64,000 bases of DNA from Leptospira noumeaensis (lineage in GTDB: Bacteria; Spirochaetota; Leptospiria; Leptospirales; Leptospiraceae), in the NCBI RefSeq assembly GCF_004770765.1, contig NZ_RQFK01000009.1, positions 248,001 to 312,000 of the forward strand, in the 5' to 3' direction. Position 1 is the stretch's first letter. Every line of letters starts with the position of its first letter. Of this stretch, positions 38,452 to 47,410 are shown piece after piece. Below the pieces are notes generated by a model. It was not told the DNA's origin and searched no databases. It worked only from the letters and a program-made list of their open reading frames with translations. A program made the position numbers and the translations under genes.

Positions 38452-38673
38452 GAAATGTTCCAAACACCATTTCTTTTTAATTAGAAATTCATTTTACACT
38501 CTTTTAGCTAACAAACTAAGCTACCGATTCAATCGAAACTAATAAATGAAATAGAAATCTGAAAGCATTTTGGATACAGAAAAATTCCAAATTAGACAAG
38601 AAAATAATTCGAATTGCGTAAAATCGATATTAAGCTAATATTTCTTTCAAAATTTGATACCTGAATAAAAATC
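38452..38673. other. Gene-free AT-rich spacer at the island boundary
   Basis: Together with the preceding element, the 323-base stretch 38351-38673 contains no gene that I can support. This second part is very AT-rich, with no long ORF and no convincing promoter. It marks the switch from the housekeeping suc and carbonic-anhydrase region to the accessory island. Confidence 0.6.
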
Positions 38674-38997
38674 ATGAATATTGACATTGAAATTATCAGC
38701 TCATGTGAAAAGAGACTTTATCATTGGCAAAAAGTAGAAAATGAATTTTATATAAAAGATTTAGAATCCAGGTTCCCCAAAATTCAGAAAAAAATAATCG
38801 CTGAAAAATTCGATTTCTATTTATCAATCTTCAATGAAGCAGAAAAACATTATCAATCCAATTGGACGAATGCAAGTTTGCTCGCGCAGAATATTGTTAG
38901 TTTAAGAAGTATTCTAATGAACGAAAATCGTTTTCTTTCTGAAAAGATGGCAGAAGAAATTGCTGGAAAAGTGTTATTCTGGAGAGGATTGAAGTAG
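38674..38997 (+). CDS. Hypothetical protein (107 aa)
   Basis: A small, helical, lysine- and isoleucine-rich protein from ATG 38674, with no signal peptide and no known motif. No good ribosome site is visible, so the call rests on the uninterrupted frame and the lack of a competing gene. Its codon use is more AT-rich than the flanking housekeeping genes, as for the other ORFs of this island. It lies between two attC-like elements in the same orientation, the arrangement expected for a gene cassette. Confidence 0.5.
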   Translation: MNIDIEIISSCEKRLYHWQKVENEFYIKDLESRFPKIQKKIIAEKFDFYLSIFNEAEKHYQSNWTNASLLAQNIVSLRSILMNENRFLSEKMAEEIAGKVLFWRGLK

Positions 38998-39031
38998 AGA
39001 AATTACTTTACTCTAAAAATAGGAACACTAC

Positions 39032-39109
39032 GCATAACAACGGGAAATACTCCGCTTCGGCAGTGTCAGGGAGACGTCGTCTCCACTCGTTTGGTATCTG
39101 TAGTTTTTG
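39032..39109 (+). repeat. attC-like element 2 (candidate recombination site)
   Basis: Begins GCATAAC (39032-39038) and ends near GTTTTTG (39103-39109), 78 bases. Inside, GGAGAC/GTCTCC around a 3-base loop (39070-39084) and the outer ATAC/GTAT pairs form an imperfect long hairpin. Element 3 also begins CGCATAACA, and element 1 ends in TGTTATGCG. Size and position after an ORF fit an attC site, but the right box is a poor match. Confidence 0.3.
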
Positions 39110-39119
39110 AAAATTAATT

Positions 39120-39815
39120 ATGAAAAAGATAAACAAAGAAAAAATAGAAAATCCAAAGATTAAACAACTAGATCAAATCAAAGCGATTTTATTAAAAAGA
39201 GGGAATCCTAGATTTCAGATGTTTGTGATTCTAAGTGCCACTTTTATTTGTGCAACACTCTGTTCGATTTCATTATTAAATTTCGGAATTACAAAAATGT
39301 TCATTCGATATCCCCTTGCTATTTTGACAGGATATCTTTCCTTCTTTCTTTTTCTTAGAATTTGGGTCTTCTTTGCTTTCAAAGGCATAAATCTTCATCC
39401 GGACGAATCAATTAATATACTCAGAATTGATTCCAATAAGTTGTACGGTAATTCAGATATTAATGTATCTTCTGCTCCATATGACTTTATATTCGAACAT
39501 GAACAGACTTTCCTTATGATACTTTTTCTGATTCTTGCTCTGTCAATTTTAGTTATTTTTGGTTATGTTATTTTTATTTCACCCTTATTTCTTTCTGAAT
39601 TGGTTTTAGAATCTTTTGCTATGACCTTTGTATATAAAAAAATACAAAATTACCAACGAATTGGATGGTATGGCGTCGTTTTGAAAAATACAATTATGCC
39701 ATTTTTAATATTACTTGCTATCTTCACTTTTATTGCTTTTATTATCCAATCTGCTCTACCGGAAATTAAGAGCATGGGTGATTTAATAAATTCTATAAAC
39801 TCAAATAGTCAGTAA
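39120..39815 (+). CDS. Membrane protein of unknown function (231 aa)
   Basis: Four hydrophobic segments are visible, at about residues 30-52, 60-83, 121-150 and 190-212, so this is an inner-membrane protein. The N-terminus is a short basic cytoplasmic part (MKKINKEKIENPKIKQ). No family is recognised. The gene lies between two attC-like elements on the same strand, with only 10 bases between the upstream element and its ATG. Base composition is AT-rich compared with the neighbouring suc operon. Confidence 0.6.
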   Translation: MKKINKEKIENPKIKQLDQIKAILLKRGNPRFQMFVILSATFICATLCSISLLNFGITKMFIRYPLAILTGYLSFFLFLRIWVFFAFKGINLHPDESINILRIDSNKLYGNSDINVSSAPYDFIFEHEQTFLMILFLILALSILVIFGYVIFISPLFLSELVLESFAMTFVYKKIQNYQRIGWYGVVLKNTIMPFLILLAIFTFIAFIIQSALPEIKSMGDLINSINSNSQ

Positions 39816-39828
39816 AATCAAAATCTAC

Positions 39829-39885
39829 GCATAACAGTCTCCTGTAGGCATAGTCTATCGGTAACTACAAAATGCGATGTTGTGA
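39829..39885 (+). repeat. attC-like element 3 (candidate recombination site)
   Basis: Begins GCATAAC (39829-39835) and ends GTTGTGA (39879-39885), 57 bases. TGTAG (39843-39847) pairs with CTACA (39865-39869) to give the inner stem, and the outer boxes pair at most positions, a two-block layout like minimal attC sites. It stands 13 bases after a stop codon and just before the next ORF. Confidence 0.35.
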
Positions 39886-39936
39886 ATGTTTGATCCCTGG
39901 ATAGATTTTAGAACAAAACAGGAAATTGTAATATTG

Positions 39937-40512
39937 ATGAATCAATTGAATACGATACCAACGAAAGAATTTAAAACACAAAATAAATTTGAAGAATGGT
40001 TGGATAAAAATCATGACCGTTCTAGTGGAATTTGGTTAAAAATATTTAAAAAAGATTCGGGAATCAAAACTGTCAGTTATTCAGAAGCACTGGACGTTGC
40101 ACTTTGTTATGGTTGGATCGATAGTCAAAAACAAAAGTTTGATGAAGAGTCCTGGTTACAAAAGTTTTCCCCAAGAACAACAAAAAGCATTTGGTCAAAA
40201 GTTAACATTGGACATGTAGAAAGATTAATCGACCAAGGTAAAATGAAACCTGCTGGTTTAATAGCTGTCGAAAAGGCGAAAGCAGATGGAAGATGGGATC
40301 AGGCATACGATTCACCAAGTAAAATGTCGGTGCCAGATGATTTTTTATTGGAACTTAGTAAAAACAAAAAAGCAGAAAAGTTCTTTAAGGAACTAGGCAA
40401 AACCAGTCTTTTCTCTATTGGATTTCGACTTCACACTGCAAAAAAAATAGAAACCAGAGAAAAACGTATCAAAGAAATGATTCAAAAATTGGAGAAAGGG
40501 GAAAAAATTTAA
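39937..40512 (+). CDS. YdeI/OmpD-associated family protein (OmdA-like)
   Basis: A 191-residue protein. The sequence FEEWLDKNHDRSSGIWLKIF, then YSEALDVALCYGWIDSQKQK, KFSPRTTKSIWSKVN, VEKAKADGRWDQAYD and a C-terminal HTAKKIETREKRIKEMIQKL, matches the bacteriocin-resistance YdeI/OmdA family pattern. The biochemical function of that family is not settled. I chose ATG 39937 because homologues begin shortly before the FEEWL motif; the open frame extends to 39886. It is a typical accessory or cassette gene in position. Confidence 0.85.
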   Translation: MNQLNTIPTKEFKTQNKFEEWLDKNHDRSSGIWLKIFKKDSGIKTVSYSEALDVALCYGWIDSQKQKFDEESWLQKFSPRTTKSIWSKVNIGHVERLIDQGKMKPAGLIAVEKAKADGRWDQAYDSPSKMSVPDDFLLELSKNKKAEKFFKELGKTSLFSIGFRLHTAKKIETREKRIKEMIQKLEKGEKI

Positions 40513-40628
40513 CCTAATTAAATTTGAAAGTGATTACTCTATAAGATTCCATAACGATCAAAATTAATCAGAATATCATTTTGCGTGAGACCAAAAAATC
40601 CCTGAACGATTAAAAATGGAGCAGTTGG

Positions 40629-40880
40629 TTATTTAACATTCTCTAAATCTAACAACAACAATCGGATATTCTCTTTTGCTGCATATTCGTTTGCTCGGTT
40701 CGCTCTGTAGACTCCAATCAACGTTTCCTCCGTTGTTGCAGTTTCTATCGAGTAAATTTCTTTGTTGTATACTTGTATGTTATTCTCATTGTATAGGATG
40801 TACCTAACAGTTAGGGAATGAGTGAAGTCTATTCCAAACCAAGGATGATCCCAATTGGTGATTTCAGCTTCGAATCTCAA
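40629..40880 (-). CDS. Hypothetical protein or 3' fragment (83 aa)
   Basis: An 83-residue frame beginning at TTG 40880 without a signal peptide, although the sequence (FTHSLTVRYILYNENNIQVY, then RANEYAAKENIRLLLLDLEN) resembles the C-terminal half of small envelope lipoproteins. The expected N-terminus, with a lipobox, is not found upstream, where a stop codon interrupts the frame. It is therefore probably a remnant of a longer gene. It lies 48 bases from the beta-barrel-like gene on the same strand. Confidence 0.4.
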   Translation of the reverse strand: MRFEAEITNWDHPWFGIDFTHSLTVRYILYNENNIQVYNKEIYSIETATTEETLIGVYRANRANEYAAKENIRLLLLDLENVK

Positions 40881-40928
40881 GTGATTAAATTGGTAAATGT
40901 TTTCATTTTTTAATTTAAAATTTTTTGT

Positions 40929-41675
40929 TTAAATTGCAATCCCTGCATAAAATGAAATAAACATATATTCGCTACTCGGTTTGTTTCGATCTCTTAAGAT
41001 GAGTTGGTCGGTAACATAACGAGTTGGTAAACCATTATAATAACTTGGATCAAAAGTATAATGTTGGTTTGTGTTTCCGGAATTCATGACTCCATATTCG
41101 AATTCAGTTCCCAAAATAAAGTATTCGAAGATTTCTTTTCTGTATCCAACTCCCGCGGAAACAAAGTGGCGATCCGAATAAATTGTGCTTTTTGAATATG
41201 GTATTAGCTGTATGTTATTCCCTTGAAATAGTAAAAAGTTTTTCTCTTCGATTTTGAATCCTTTTTCCAGTCCTAGGTTAATACTTCCGTAAAAGTTGCC
41301 TCCAAAAAAGTATTGGGTTTTAAAAACAAAATATTCACCTTCCCTTGTTTTTTTATATTCTTGAGTCCCTGATGAATTTCTTGGCGCCGTATAAGCAAAC
41401 ATTCCTCTCTCTTCCTGACTTTCTCCTCGGTTATAAGAAATACCCATATATAGGTTATTGGTAAGTCCATAGAGAGCTGTAAGAGTTTTCTTCTCGGGTC
41501 TAGTTCTGAACGGGTATTCCGTGTATCTTGATAAATATACCGGAGTGATGTAGATATGGAATTTTTTTCTTTCATTGTTTGGTTCCGGGTTGGTATCCGA
41601 TTCCGCTTGGATTTCAAAAGTGAAAAGCATTATGCAAAAGAATAATGCTGATGTATATTTAGTTTTTTTCTTCAT
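40929..41675 (-). CDS. Probable outer-membrane beta-barrel protein (248 aa)
   Basis: The N-terminal signal peptide (residues about 1-24, ending IQAES) is followed by a mature part with alternating hydrophobic and polar residues and many Tyr and Phe (KKFHIYITPVYLSRYTEYPF, GNFYGSINLGLEKGFKI), and it ends FISFYAGIAI. This is the profile of a small outer-membrane barrel. No family name can be given. It belongs to the AT-rich island. Confidence 0.65.
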   Translation of the reverse strand: MKKKTKYTSALFFCIMLFTFEIQAESDTNPEPNNERKKFHIYITPVYLSRYTEYPFRTRPEKKTLTALYGLTNNLYMGISYNRGESQEERGMFAYTAPRNSSGTQEYKKTREGEYFVFKTQYFFGGNFYGSINLGLEKGFKIEEKNFLLFQGNNIQLIPYSKSTIYSDRHFVSAGVGYRKEIFEYFILGTEFEYGVMNSGNTNQHYTFDPSYYNGLPTRYVTDQLILRDRNKPSSEYMFISFYAGIAI

Positions 41676-41777
41676 TGTAAGGTTTGCCCTCTTGCGTATT
41701 TTGTTTCTTATTTGGTGACCAATATACCGATTTAATTAGCGTAACATTCTTTTAAATGGTTATAAATATGGGTATCG

Positions 41778-42053
41778 CTATTTTTTATATAAAGGAGTTT
41801 TGATTTTGTTAATTTCTATTCCGAGTGCAACGGCATCAAATCGATTATTTTCTCCAACTATTCCTTCGAATCCATTGAACAAATGAATATTAAAAATAGT
41901 GAAAAACTGGTCTTTGATAGTTTTGGCTATAGTGGATTTTCCTATTCCATTTTTGCCATAAATATAGTTTATTTTATTTGAAATCGTAAGTATAACGCTG
42001 TTTTCTGTGAATAATTTGGAATAACTAGATAAGTTTATTTTTAAATCGGTCAC
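41778..42053 (-). pseudogene. Truncated AAA-type ATPase (N-terminal remnant, 91 aa)
   Basis: Residues 33-41 are GKNGIGKST, a Walker A loop, and the preceding segment (LTISNKINYIYGKNG) is the normal N-terminal P-loop region of large coiled-coil ABC/AAA_13-type ATPases, which have several hundred residues. The frame stops after 91 residues, shortly after GFEGIVGENNRFDAVALGIE, with no signature or Walker B motif. No continuation is seen in the bases that follow. Such ATPases occur in anti-phage and toxin systems, but this fragment cannot hydrolyse ATP by itself. It is best read as a relic. Confidence 0.7.
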
Positions 42054-42247
42054 GTTCGTTTTCTCGAAAGTTTTTAAATTCCGTGTAACTCGTAATATTC
42101 GACTTCCCCACCTAATAAAGTAAACGATTATATTCGTTTTTTTGTATGGGTTTGAAGGTTTTTATCGCAATTTGTGGTTATAGAGAGCTCGGATCACTAC
42201 CATTCGTTATGGGGAGGGATATTGGGCTGCCGTTAAGTAGGTTTAGG

Positions 42248-43123
42248 TTATTTTGAAGTTTTTAGATATTCATGGTATCTAATTTTATCGGATTCCTTCG
42301 GATTTCTATAGTGATCCATTTCTATTTGAATGTCCTCTAGAGATATTTTGATTGGGTTGTAGTAGGTTTCCCAGGGAACATTTTTTAAATTGTTGAGTGA
42401 GCTGGGTTTATTCTCTAGTTCTTTGCACCTTTTGAATGCTTCAGTTTTAGTGTATTCACTGTTTTTACTTTTATAATAACTTAAATTGTTTTCGTAACTC
42501 TCGACTAATCCAAAAACATTCTTTTTTTTGGATTCTCCTTTCCATTCGCCAATCGGGTTGAATATTCCAGTCTTTTTATTAGACATACTTATTTCCGCTT
42601 TATCAAAATGAAGATATCCAATCTCGATAAGTAGGTTTGAGGGGGAATATTCGTTACCCATAGGTTCATGAACCAAATGAATGTACAAATCCCCGATCAA
42701 ATAATAAGGTAGTTCTTTGATGGATTCTGTCGGTGCGCATTTGTATTCTTCTGGAACCAATTTAATTAAATCATTTTTGTTTGTTTGATCAAAAATTAAA
42801 TGTTCTACGGAAACAAAACAATTTTGGTTCTGAACCTTGATCCAAGATTCTTTTGTTAATTCTTTGATTTTTGATTTCAGTTCTAACCGAATGAGGGTCG
42901 CAAAAGGAAATTTTTGAATGATTTTAGAATTGGTGTTTGGTTCCTCTCTACATCGTAATGACGACGCAGTTGTTATCGCATTTATATGTTCTATCACATG
43001 ACTATTCACGCAAATACCAATAAACATAAGTGGTATTAGAAACAAAAATAATAGATTTCTACGTGAATTTTGGATCATTGGAGGGAGTTTATCACATGTT
43101 AATGCCTTTTTTTGAAGTTTCAA
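42248..43123 (-). CDS. Exported SH3-domain-like protein (291 aa)
   Basis: Start TTG 43123 has AGGA about seven bases upstream; an internal Met begins the hydrophobic anchor (LLFLFLIPLMFIGICVNSHV, about residues 24-43). The segment TTASSLRCREEPNTNSKIIQ and ESWIKVQNQNCFVSVEHL resembles a bacterial SH3 (SH3_3) domain of the type found on cell-wall or envelope proteins. The remaining 170 residues are unfamiliar. It is in the AT-rich island. It may be a lipoprotein or a membrane-anchored protein. Confidence 0.6.
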   Translation of the reverse strand: MKLQKKALTCDKLPPMIQNSRRNLLFLFLIPLMFIGICVNSHVIEHINAITTASSLRCREEPNTNSKIIQKFPFATLIRLELKSKIKELTKESWIKVQNQNCFVSVEHLIFDQTNKNDLIKLVPEEYKCAPTESIKELPYYLIGDLYIHLVHEPMGNEYSPSNLLIEIGYLHFDKAEISMSNKKTGIFNPIGEWKGESKKKNVFGLVESYENNLSYYKSKNSEYTKTEAFKRCKELENKPSSLNNLKNVPWETYYNPIKISLEDIQIEMDHYRNPKESDKIRYHEYLKTSK

Positions 43124-43166
43124 TTCTTTTCCTAGACTTTTTGTTCAAATTTCCTAAGCATACTCT

Positions 43167-43473
43167 ATGTTAAAAAGAACGATTTCCCAATTTTTGATTT
43201 GTATTGGTTTCTATGGACAAAAAGATGATTCATATAATATAGAGGCAAAATTTGTATACACTCATTCGTTTTGAAAATGTAGAACTAGCACATATCCAAG
43301 TAGAGAAAGGGGGGATCAAATCTTTTCCCTGCGGTTTTGATCCTTCCAAACATACAATGGAAAAATCTTCACTAAGACTAGATCTAAAAAAAATTAGAGT
43401 GGCAGTGGCAAAATCTGCTAATGCCGATTCTGATATTTGTGGAACCTGCGTGGGAGCTTTGTATTCCAATTAA
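43167..43473 (+). pseudogene. Possibly frameshifted small exported protein
   Basis: The frame from ATG 43167 encodes a basic, hydrophobic leader (MLKRTISQFLICIGFYG) and stops after 35 residues. A second frame, displaced by one base, begins at TTG 43252 and encodes 73 residues ending DICGTCVGALYSN. Together they look like a leader and body of one small cysteine-containing exported protein, split by an indel near 43250. Equally, the second frame could be a real 73-residue protein. No database comparison was possible. Confidence 0.35.
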
Positions 43474-43604
43474 CCTACAGAATTGATATTTTTAAGTGAT
43501 GAATTGATGACCGAAAAAATAGAAACACTTATTCACTGTTTTGATTAAAAACGTCTGATGACTGCTTATGAATCGATAATAGATTCCTAGAATCCCCTAG
43601 CCCC

Positions 43605-43628
43605 TATTGACAAATATCAAGGTCAATC
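43605..43628 (+). promoter_or_regulatory. Inverted repeat with a -35-like TTGACA before the MCP gene
   Basis: TATTGAC (43605-43611) and GTCAATC (43622-43628) carry a 6-base perfect inverted repeat (ATTGAC/GTCAAT) with a 10-base gap. The left arm includes TTGACA at 43607-43612, a good -35, with GATAAA at 43632-43637 as a weak -10 (19-base spacer). It could be an operator over the promoter of the chemoreceptor, 123 bases from its ATG. Confidence 0.3.
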
Positions 43629-43759
43629 GGCGATAAAAAAATGACAACCTTCTTGCTACAAAATCCTCTACTCCTGCTATAGAGTATGTTAGTTGTTATT
43701 TGTTGAATGATACTAAGTTTAGGGATTGTATCGGCCCAGTTAGTATTTGATCCAATATC

Positions 43760-45493
43760 ATGATTAGGGATATAAAATTGAAAAATGTAAAAGTGAATTT
43801 GATAGAAAATGTACTTACCGATTCGGATGTGATCATTAGTCGCACCGACGCAAAAGGCCTAATCACATATGTATCTCCCGATTTTGCAAGAATTTCAGAA
43901 TATTCTGCCGAAGAAATGATTGGGAAACCGCATAACATAGTAAGGCATCCTGATATGCCCAAGATAGTATTTGAAGAACTTTGGGATTATATAAAAGCAG
44001 GACTTCCTTGGACGGGAGCCGTTAAAAACAGAGCCAAATCAGGAAATTTCTATTGGGTAGATGCAACGATCACACCAATTTTTAATGAAGAACGGAAAGT
44101 TGTAGGTTATGTTTCTGTTCGAAAAAAACTAGCAGATGACAAAAAAGAATTTTATGATAACTTATATCAAAAAATGGGGGAAAGACCATTTTTAATGAAT
44201 AAAAAAGGGAAAGTGATTAAAAACGGAAGACCTGTTAAACCCTTAGATATTTTTTTTGTGTTTTTAAGTTCCTTGCCTTTTTTGGCTTTGTTTCTCTTTC
44301 ATTTGCCTAAAACTCCGCTTCTCTGTGGTATTTTATTTTTTTTGCAAACATTGATTTCCTCTGCTTTCGTATTTGTTCTCTCAAAAAAAAATAGAAAGTT
44401 ACAAAAAGCCACAGAATCTGTAATTTCCGTTTCTTCGGGAAGATTCCAATACCCTGATCATTTTCAAAACGATAGCCGAGACGAAGTAAAAATCATGTTA
44501 CTCTCTATGAAAAGTATGAGTATCAATCTTTGGGGAATCATTTCTCAAATTCAAAAAGCAACTCATGTTTCGCTTCGCATTTCCGAAGAGTTGACAAACC
44601 TAACAAATCATTTTTTTACATCCACTCATTCGATGGCATCTGGAAGTGAAGAAGCCGCAGCTTGTATGGAAGAATTGACTTCTGCTCTTGCTAATATCAA
44701 ACAAATTACAACAAACCATTCTATCATCATGTCAGATATGAAAGATTATATGAATGCGGTGAATCAAAACTTGAATGGAACACAAACTGCACTAAAGGGG
44801 CTTGGTGATTTGTCTCTTCGATCCACGGAAAAAGCTGATTTGGGCAAAAGGAAAATTTCAGATTCTTTGGAAGGGATTGATGCTATCAAACAAGTTTCAA
44901 ATAAAATTTTGAATATTGTTTCTATTATCACAGAAATTGCTGATAGAACCAACTTGCTTTCGTTAAATGCTTCTATTGAAGCTGCCAGAGCAGGCCATGT
45001 GGGTGCTGGGTTTGCTATTGTAGCAAAAGAAATGATGAATTTGAATGAACAAATTGGGATTTCCGCTGAAGAAATAAAAACCTATGTAGATGAAACGATG
45101 GCAGTGATCAAAGATACTTCAACAAAAGTGAAGGATGCTTCTTTAGAAATTTTTTCTCTCTCCGATTTGTTTCATGAAATGAAAGCAATCACTAACAAAG
45201 TTTCGGCTTCTTTGTATCACGATCTTCAAGAATCCACAAGAGTTAAGTTGAAATTAGAATCGGTGGAAGAACAGGTAAGACAAATCGATCAGTCCGTTTC
45301 GGAAGCAAATCTTGCATCCAAACAAATTTCTAATATCATACTTGGTCTCTCAGAACAAGCACAAGTGATTGCTTACAAATCGGAAACTCTCCATGAAAAG
45401 AGTTCGCTCGTAGTTTCTGAGCCCAAAAAGATTATGGATTTGGTGGAACATTATCATACAGGAAATCCAGAGGTTATGGAAATTTCTTCGTAA
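43760..45493 (+). CDS. PAS-domain methyl-accepting chemotaxis protein (Aer-like)
   Basis: A 577-residue receptor. A cytoplasmic N-terminal PAS domain (about 16-125; TDAKGLITYVSPDFARISEY) resembles redox- or aerotaxis-sensing PAS. Two adjacent membrane segments (about 163-210) follow, then a long MCP signalling domain containing the hairpin [20 protein letters not shown]. With no periplasmic sensor it likely senses an internal or energy signal, as Aer does. The ATG at 43760 is the first in frame; TTG 43778 has the better-placed AGGG site at 43766-43769 and may be the true start. It converges with the SpoIIE phosphatase gene, 8 bases apart. Confidence 0.92.
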   Translation: MIRDIKLKNVKVNLIENVLTDSDVIISRTDAKGLITYVSPDFARISEYSAEEMIGKPHNIVRHPDMPKIVFEELWDYIKAGLPWTGAVKNRAKSGNFYWVDATITPIFNEERKVVGYVSVRKKLADDKKEFYDNLYQKMGERPFLMNKKGKVIKNGRPVKPLDIFFVFLSSLPFLALFLFHLPKTPLLCGILFFLQTLISSAFVFVLSKKNRKLQKATESVISVSSGRFQYPDHFQNDSRDEVKIMLLSMKSMSINLWGIISQIQKATHVSLRISEELTNLTNHFFTSTHSMASGSEEAAACMEELTSALANIKQITTNHSIIMSDMKDYMNAVNQNLNGTQTALKGLGDLSLRSTEKADLGKRKISDSLEGIDAIKQVSNKILNIVSIITEIADRTNLLSLNASIEAARAGHVGAGFAIVAKEMMNLNEQIGISAEEIKTYVDETMAVIKDTSTKVKDASLEIFSLSDLFHEMKAITNKVSASLYHDLQESTRVKLKLESVEEQVRQIDQSVSEANLASKQISNIILGLSEQAQVIAYKSETLHEKSSLVVSEPKKIMDLVEHYHTGNPEVMEISS

Positions 45494-45501
45494 ATTTGTT
45501 T

Positions 45502-47265
45502 TTAAATGCGATCGACTAACAAAACTGTGACGTCATCAGCAAAATCATTTGTTCCAACATACTCTCTGGCTTCTCGGATGAGTTCGTTGGCCGAGTTTTG
45601 GGTCTCCGAAGTTTTTGACTTTTGAATTGCTTTTTGAAACAATTCTTCATCATAACGTTTGTTATGGTCTTTGGACATGTGTTCGGTAATTCCGTCTGTG
45701 TACATAACAAGTCGGTTCCCGGGAACAAAAGGAAATGTTTTTTCTTCGTAGAATAAATCAGGAATAAGACCTAAAATTTTTCCTTTAACATCCAGTTGGA
45801 TCATTGGTGAGTCTTTTTTATCCAATAAAAAAGGAGCATGGTGGCCTGCATTGGCACAAAGGATGGTATTTGTTTTTAGATCAATGATCCCATAAAAGGC
45901 AGTGAGGAAATTTCCCGCTAACTTCCCATACAACATATGATTGAGTGTGGTTAAAAATAAAGAAGGACTCAGTTTGATATCCTGTTCAAAGTTTTTTAAA
46001 ACCATGTGAGCCATAGCGGCAAGGACAGCAGCAGAAAGTCCGTGGCCGGAAATATCCGCAATCAAAATGGAATACTTCGAATCTTCTAGTTGGGTAACAT
46101 CATAAAAATCGCCACCAACTTGTTCCAAAGGAATATGAGCCACACCAAAGAGAAGTTTGTCGGAACTAGGAAGGATTGAAGGCATGATTTTTTTCATGAT
46201 ATTTTTCGCACGATTTAACTCCTTTCCTGTATCTACAATCTGATGGAAGAGTTGTGCGTTTTTGATCGTACTACTGAGTCTTGCGGCAATATTTGTGAGT
46301 AAATCTAAATCCGAATGTTGGAATGCATATCCAGACATTTTGTTATTGATACTGATCACACCAAGAAGTTCATTTTGAAAAATTAAAGGTGCCGAAATTA
46401 GTGACTTGGATTCAAATTTATAAGGCGATAGTTTATTGTAACGTGGATCCAAATCTAAGTTGTGGATGAGTAGACTTTCTTTTTTTTCAGCCACCCAACC
46501 AGAAACACCCGTTCCATAAGGAACTTTGATTTGGTCATAAGCGTCTTCCGGAATTCCTTTTGCAGATAAAATACTTAATTCTTGTTTGTCGGCATTGGCA
46601 AGATAAATGGTTCCAGAGGAAGCACCTAAATATTCTAAAACTCGATTGAGAATCCATTTTCCCAGTTCGTTTAAACTTTTTTCGGAAACGGATAATCTTT
46701 CAAATTCATATAATAACGATAGTTCAAGAATTCGTTTATCCAAACTATCTTTGGTATTTGCATTTTGGATTGCCGTTGCTGCCACTTCCGATAGGGAAAT
46801 TAAATATTCTAAATCCGAGTGATCAAAAATTCTGTTGTTTGTTTTGTTGATGACCTCAAGAGTTCCAATCAGTCGGTCTTCTACAAATAAAGGGACACAA
46901 ATCAGCGATTTTGTTTTAAATCCAGTACGTTTGTCCATACTGTCATTGAATCTTGAGTCTTTGTAAGCATCTTCCAAGGCAATGGGTTTTTTCTCTTGGG
47001 CAACTTTTCCTACGATTCCTTCACCTAACTCTAACCTGGCGTATTCTTGGATGATTTCTCCCTTTTCACCTAAAGCCACTTCGCAGTATAAAAAATCTTC
47101 CTCTTCCAAAAGAAAAAGGGAACTAGCCTCTGCTTCTAATAAATCTTTAGAATATAACATAATCAGAGGTAGGAGCTGGTGCAAATCTAGGTTTGCATTT
47201 AGGATGGAGGAAATATGGAGTAGGCTACGAAACTTACTAAGACTTTCTTGGAGATCTAGAGACAT
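45502..47265 (-). CDS. GAF-GAF-SpoIIE phosphatase
   Basis: A 587-residue soluble signalling protein. Two GAF domains occupy about residues 15-165 (LGEGIVGKVAQEKKP, SLICVPLFVEDRLIGTLEVI) and 190-340 (SGTIYLANADKQEL, VPYGTGVSGWVAEKKESLLI). The C-terminal SpoIIE/PP2C domain has EQVGGDFYDVTQLED and LIADISGHGLSAAVLAAMAH, with metal-binding aspartates. It probably dephosphorylates a STAS-type antagonist in response to a small-molecule or redox signal. Its gene is divergent from nirK across 205 bases that hold the FNR-like box, so oxygen or nitrogen-oxide control is conceivable. Confidence 0.92.
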   Translation of the reverse strand: MSLDLQESLSKFRSLLHISSILNANLDLHQLLPLIMLYSKDLLEAEASSLFLLEEEDFLYCEVALGEKGEIIQEYARLELGEGIVGKVAQEKKPIALEDAYKDSRFNDSMDKRTGFKTKSLICVPLFVEDRLIGTLEVINKTNNRIFDHSDLEYLISLSEVAATAIQNANTKDSLDKRILELSLLYEFERLSVSEKSLNELGKWILNRVLEYLGASSGTIYLANADKQELSILSAKGIPEDAYDQIKVPYGTGVSGWVAEKKESLLIHNLDLDPRYNKLSPYKFESKSLISAPLIFQNELLGVISINNKMSGYAFQHSDLDLLTNIAARLSSTIKNAQLFHQIVDTGKELNRAKNIMKKIMPSILPSSDKLLFGVAHIPLEQVGGDFYDVTQLEDSKYSILIADISGHGLSAAVLAAMAHMVLKNFEQDIKLSPSLFLTTLNHMLYGKLAGNFLTAFYGIIDLKTNTILCANAGHHAPFLLDKKDSPMIQLDVKGKILGLIPDLFYEEKTFPFVPGNRLVMYTDGITEHMSKDHNKRYDEELFQKAIQKSKTSETQNSANELIREAREYVGTNDFADDVTVLLVDRI

Positions 47266-47410
47266 GGGGCACCAAACCCATATTTATCCAAGATTCTCAT
47301 TCGTCGATTTAGAATTTCTCTTTAGTTTTTTAAGAATTGCGAAAATGACACAAAAATTGCTTCACGATTCTTATTTTTTATGCATTTTGTATCGTTTGTC
47401 ACTGATTCCC

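Noticed and set aside
39934..39945. TTGATGAATCAA near 39934 as an FNR site
   Set aside because: The half-sites have a 2-base gap instead of four, and it lies at the start of the YdeI-like coding region.
41778..42053. Reading the island ATPase as an intact defence gene
   Set aside because: It ends after the P-loop and has no Walker B, signature or effector part, so no working system can be claimed.
42060..42240. A further attC-like element on the minus strand (ACTTAAC near 42236)
   Set aside because: The left box matches, but the best right box is about 150 bases away and does not pair; the inner part has no good stem.
38350..43500. CRISPR array or tRNA-linked integration site in the island
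   Set aside because: No regularly spaced direct repeats and no tRNA-like cloverleaf were seen.
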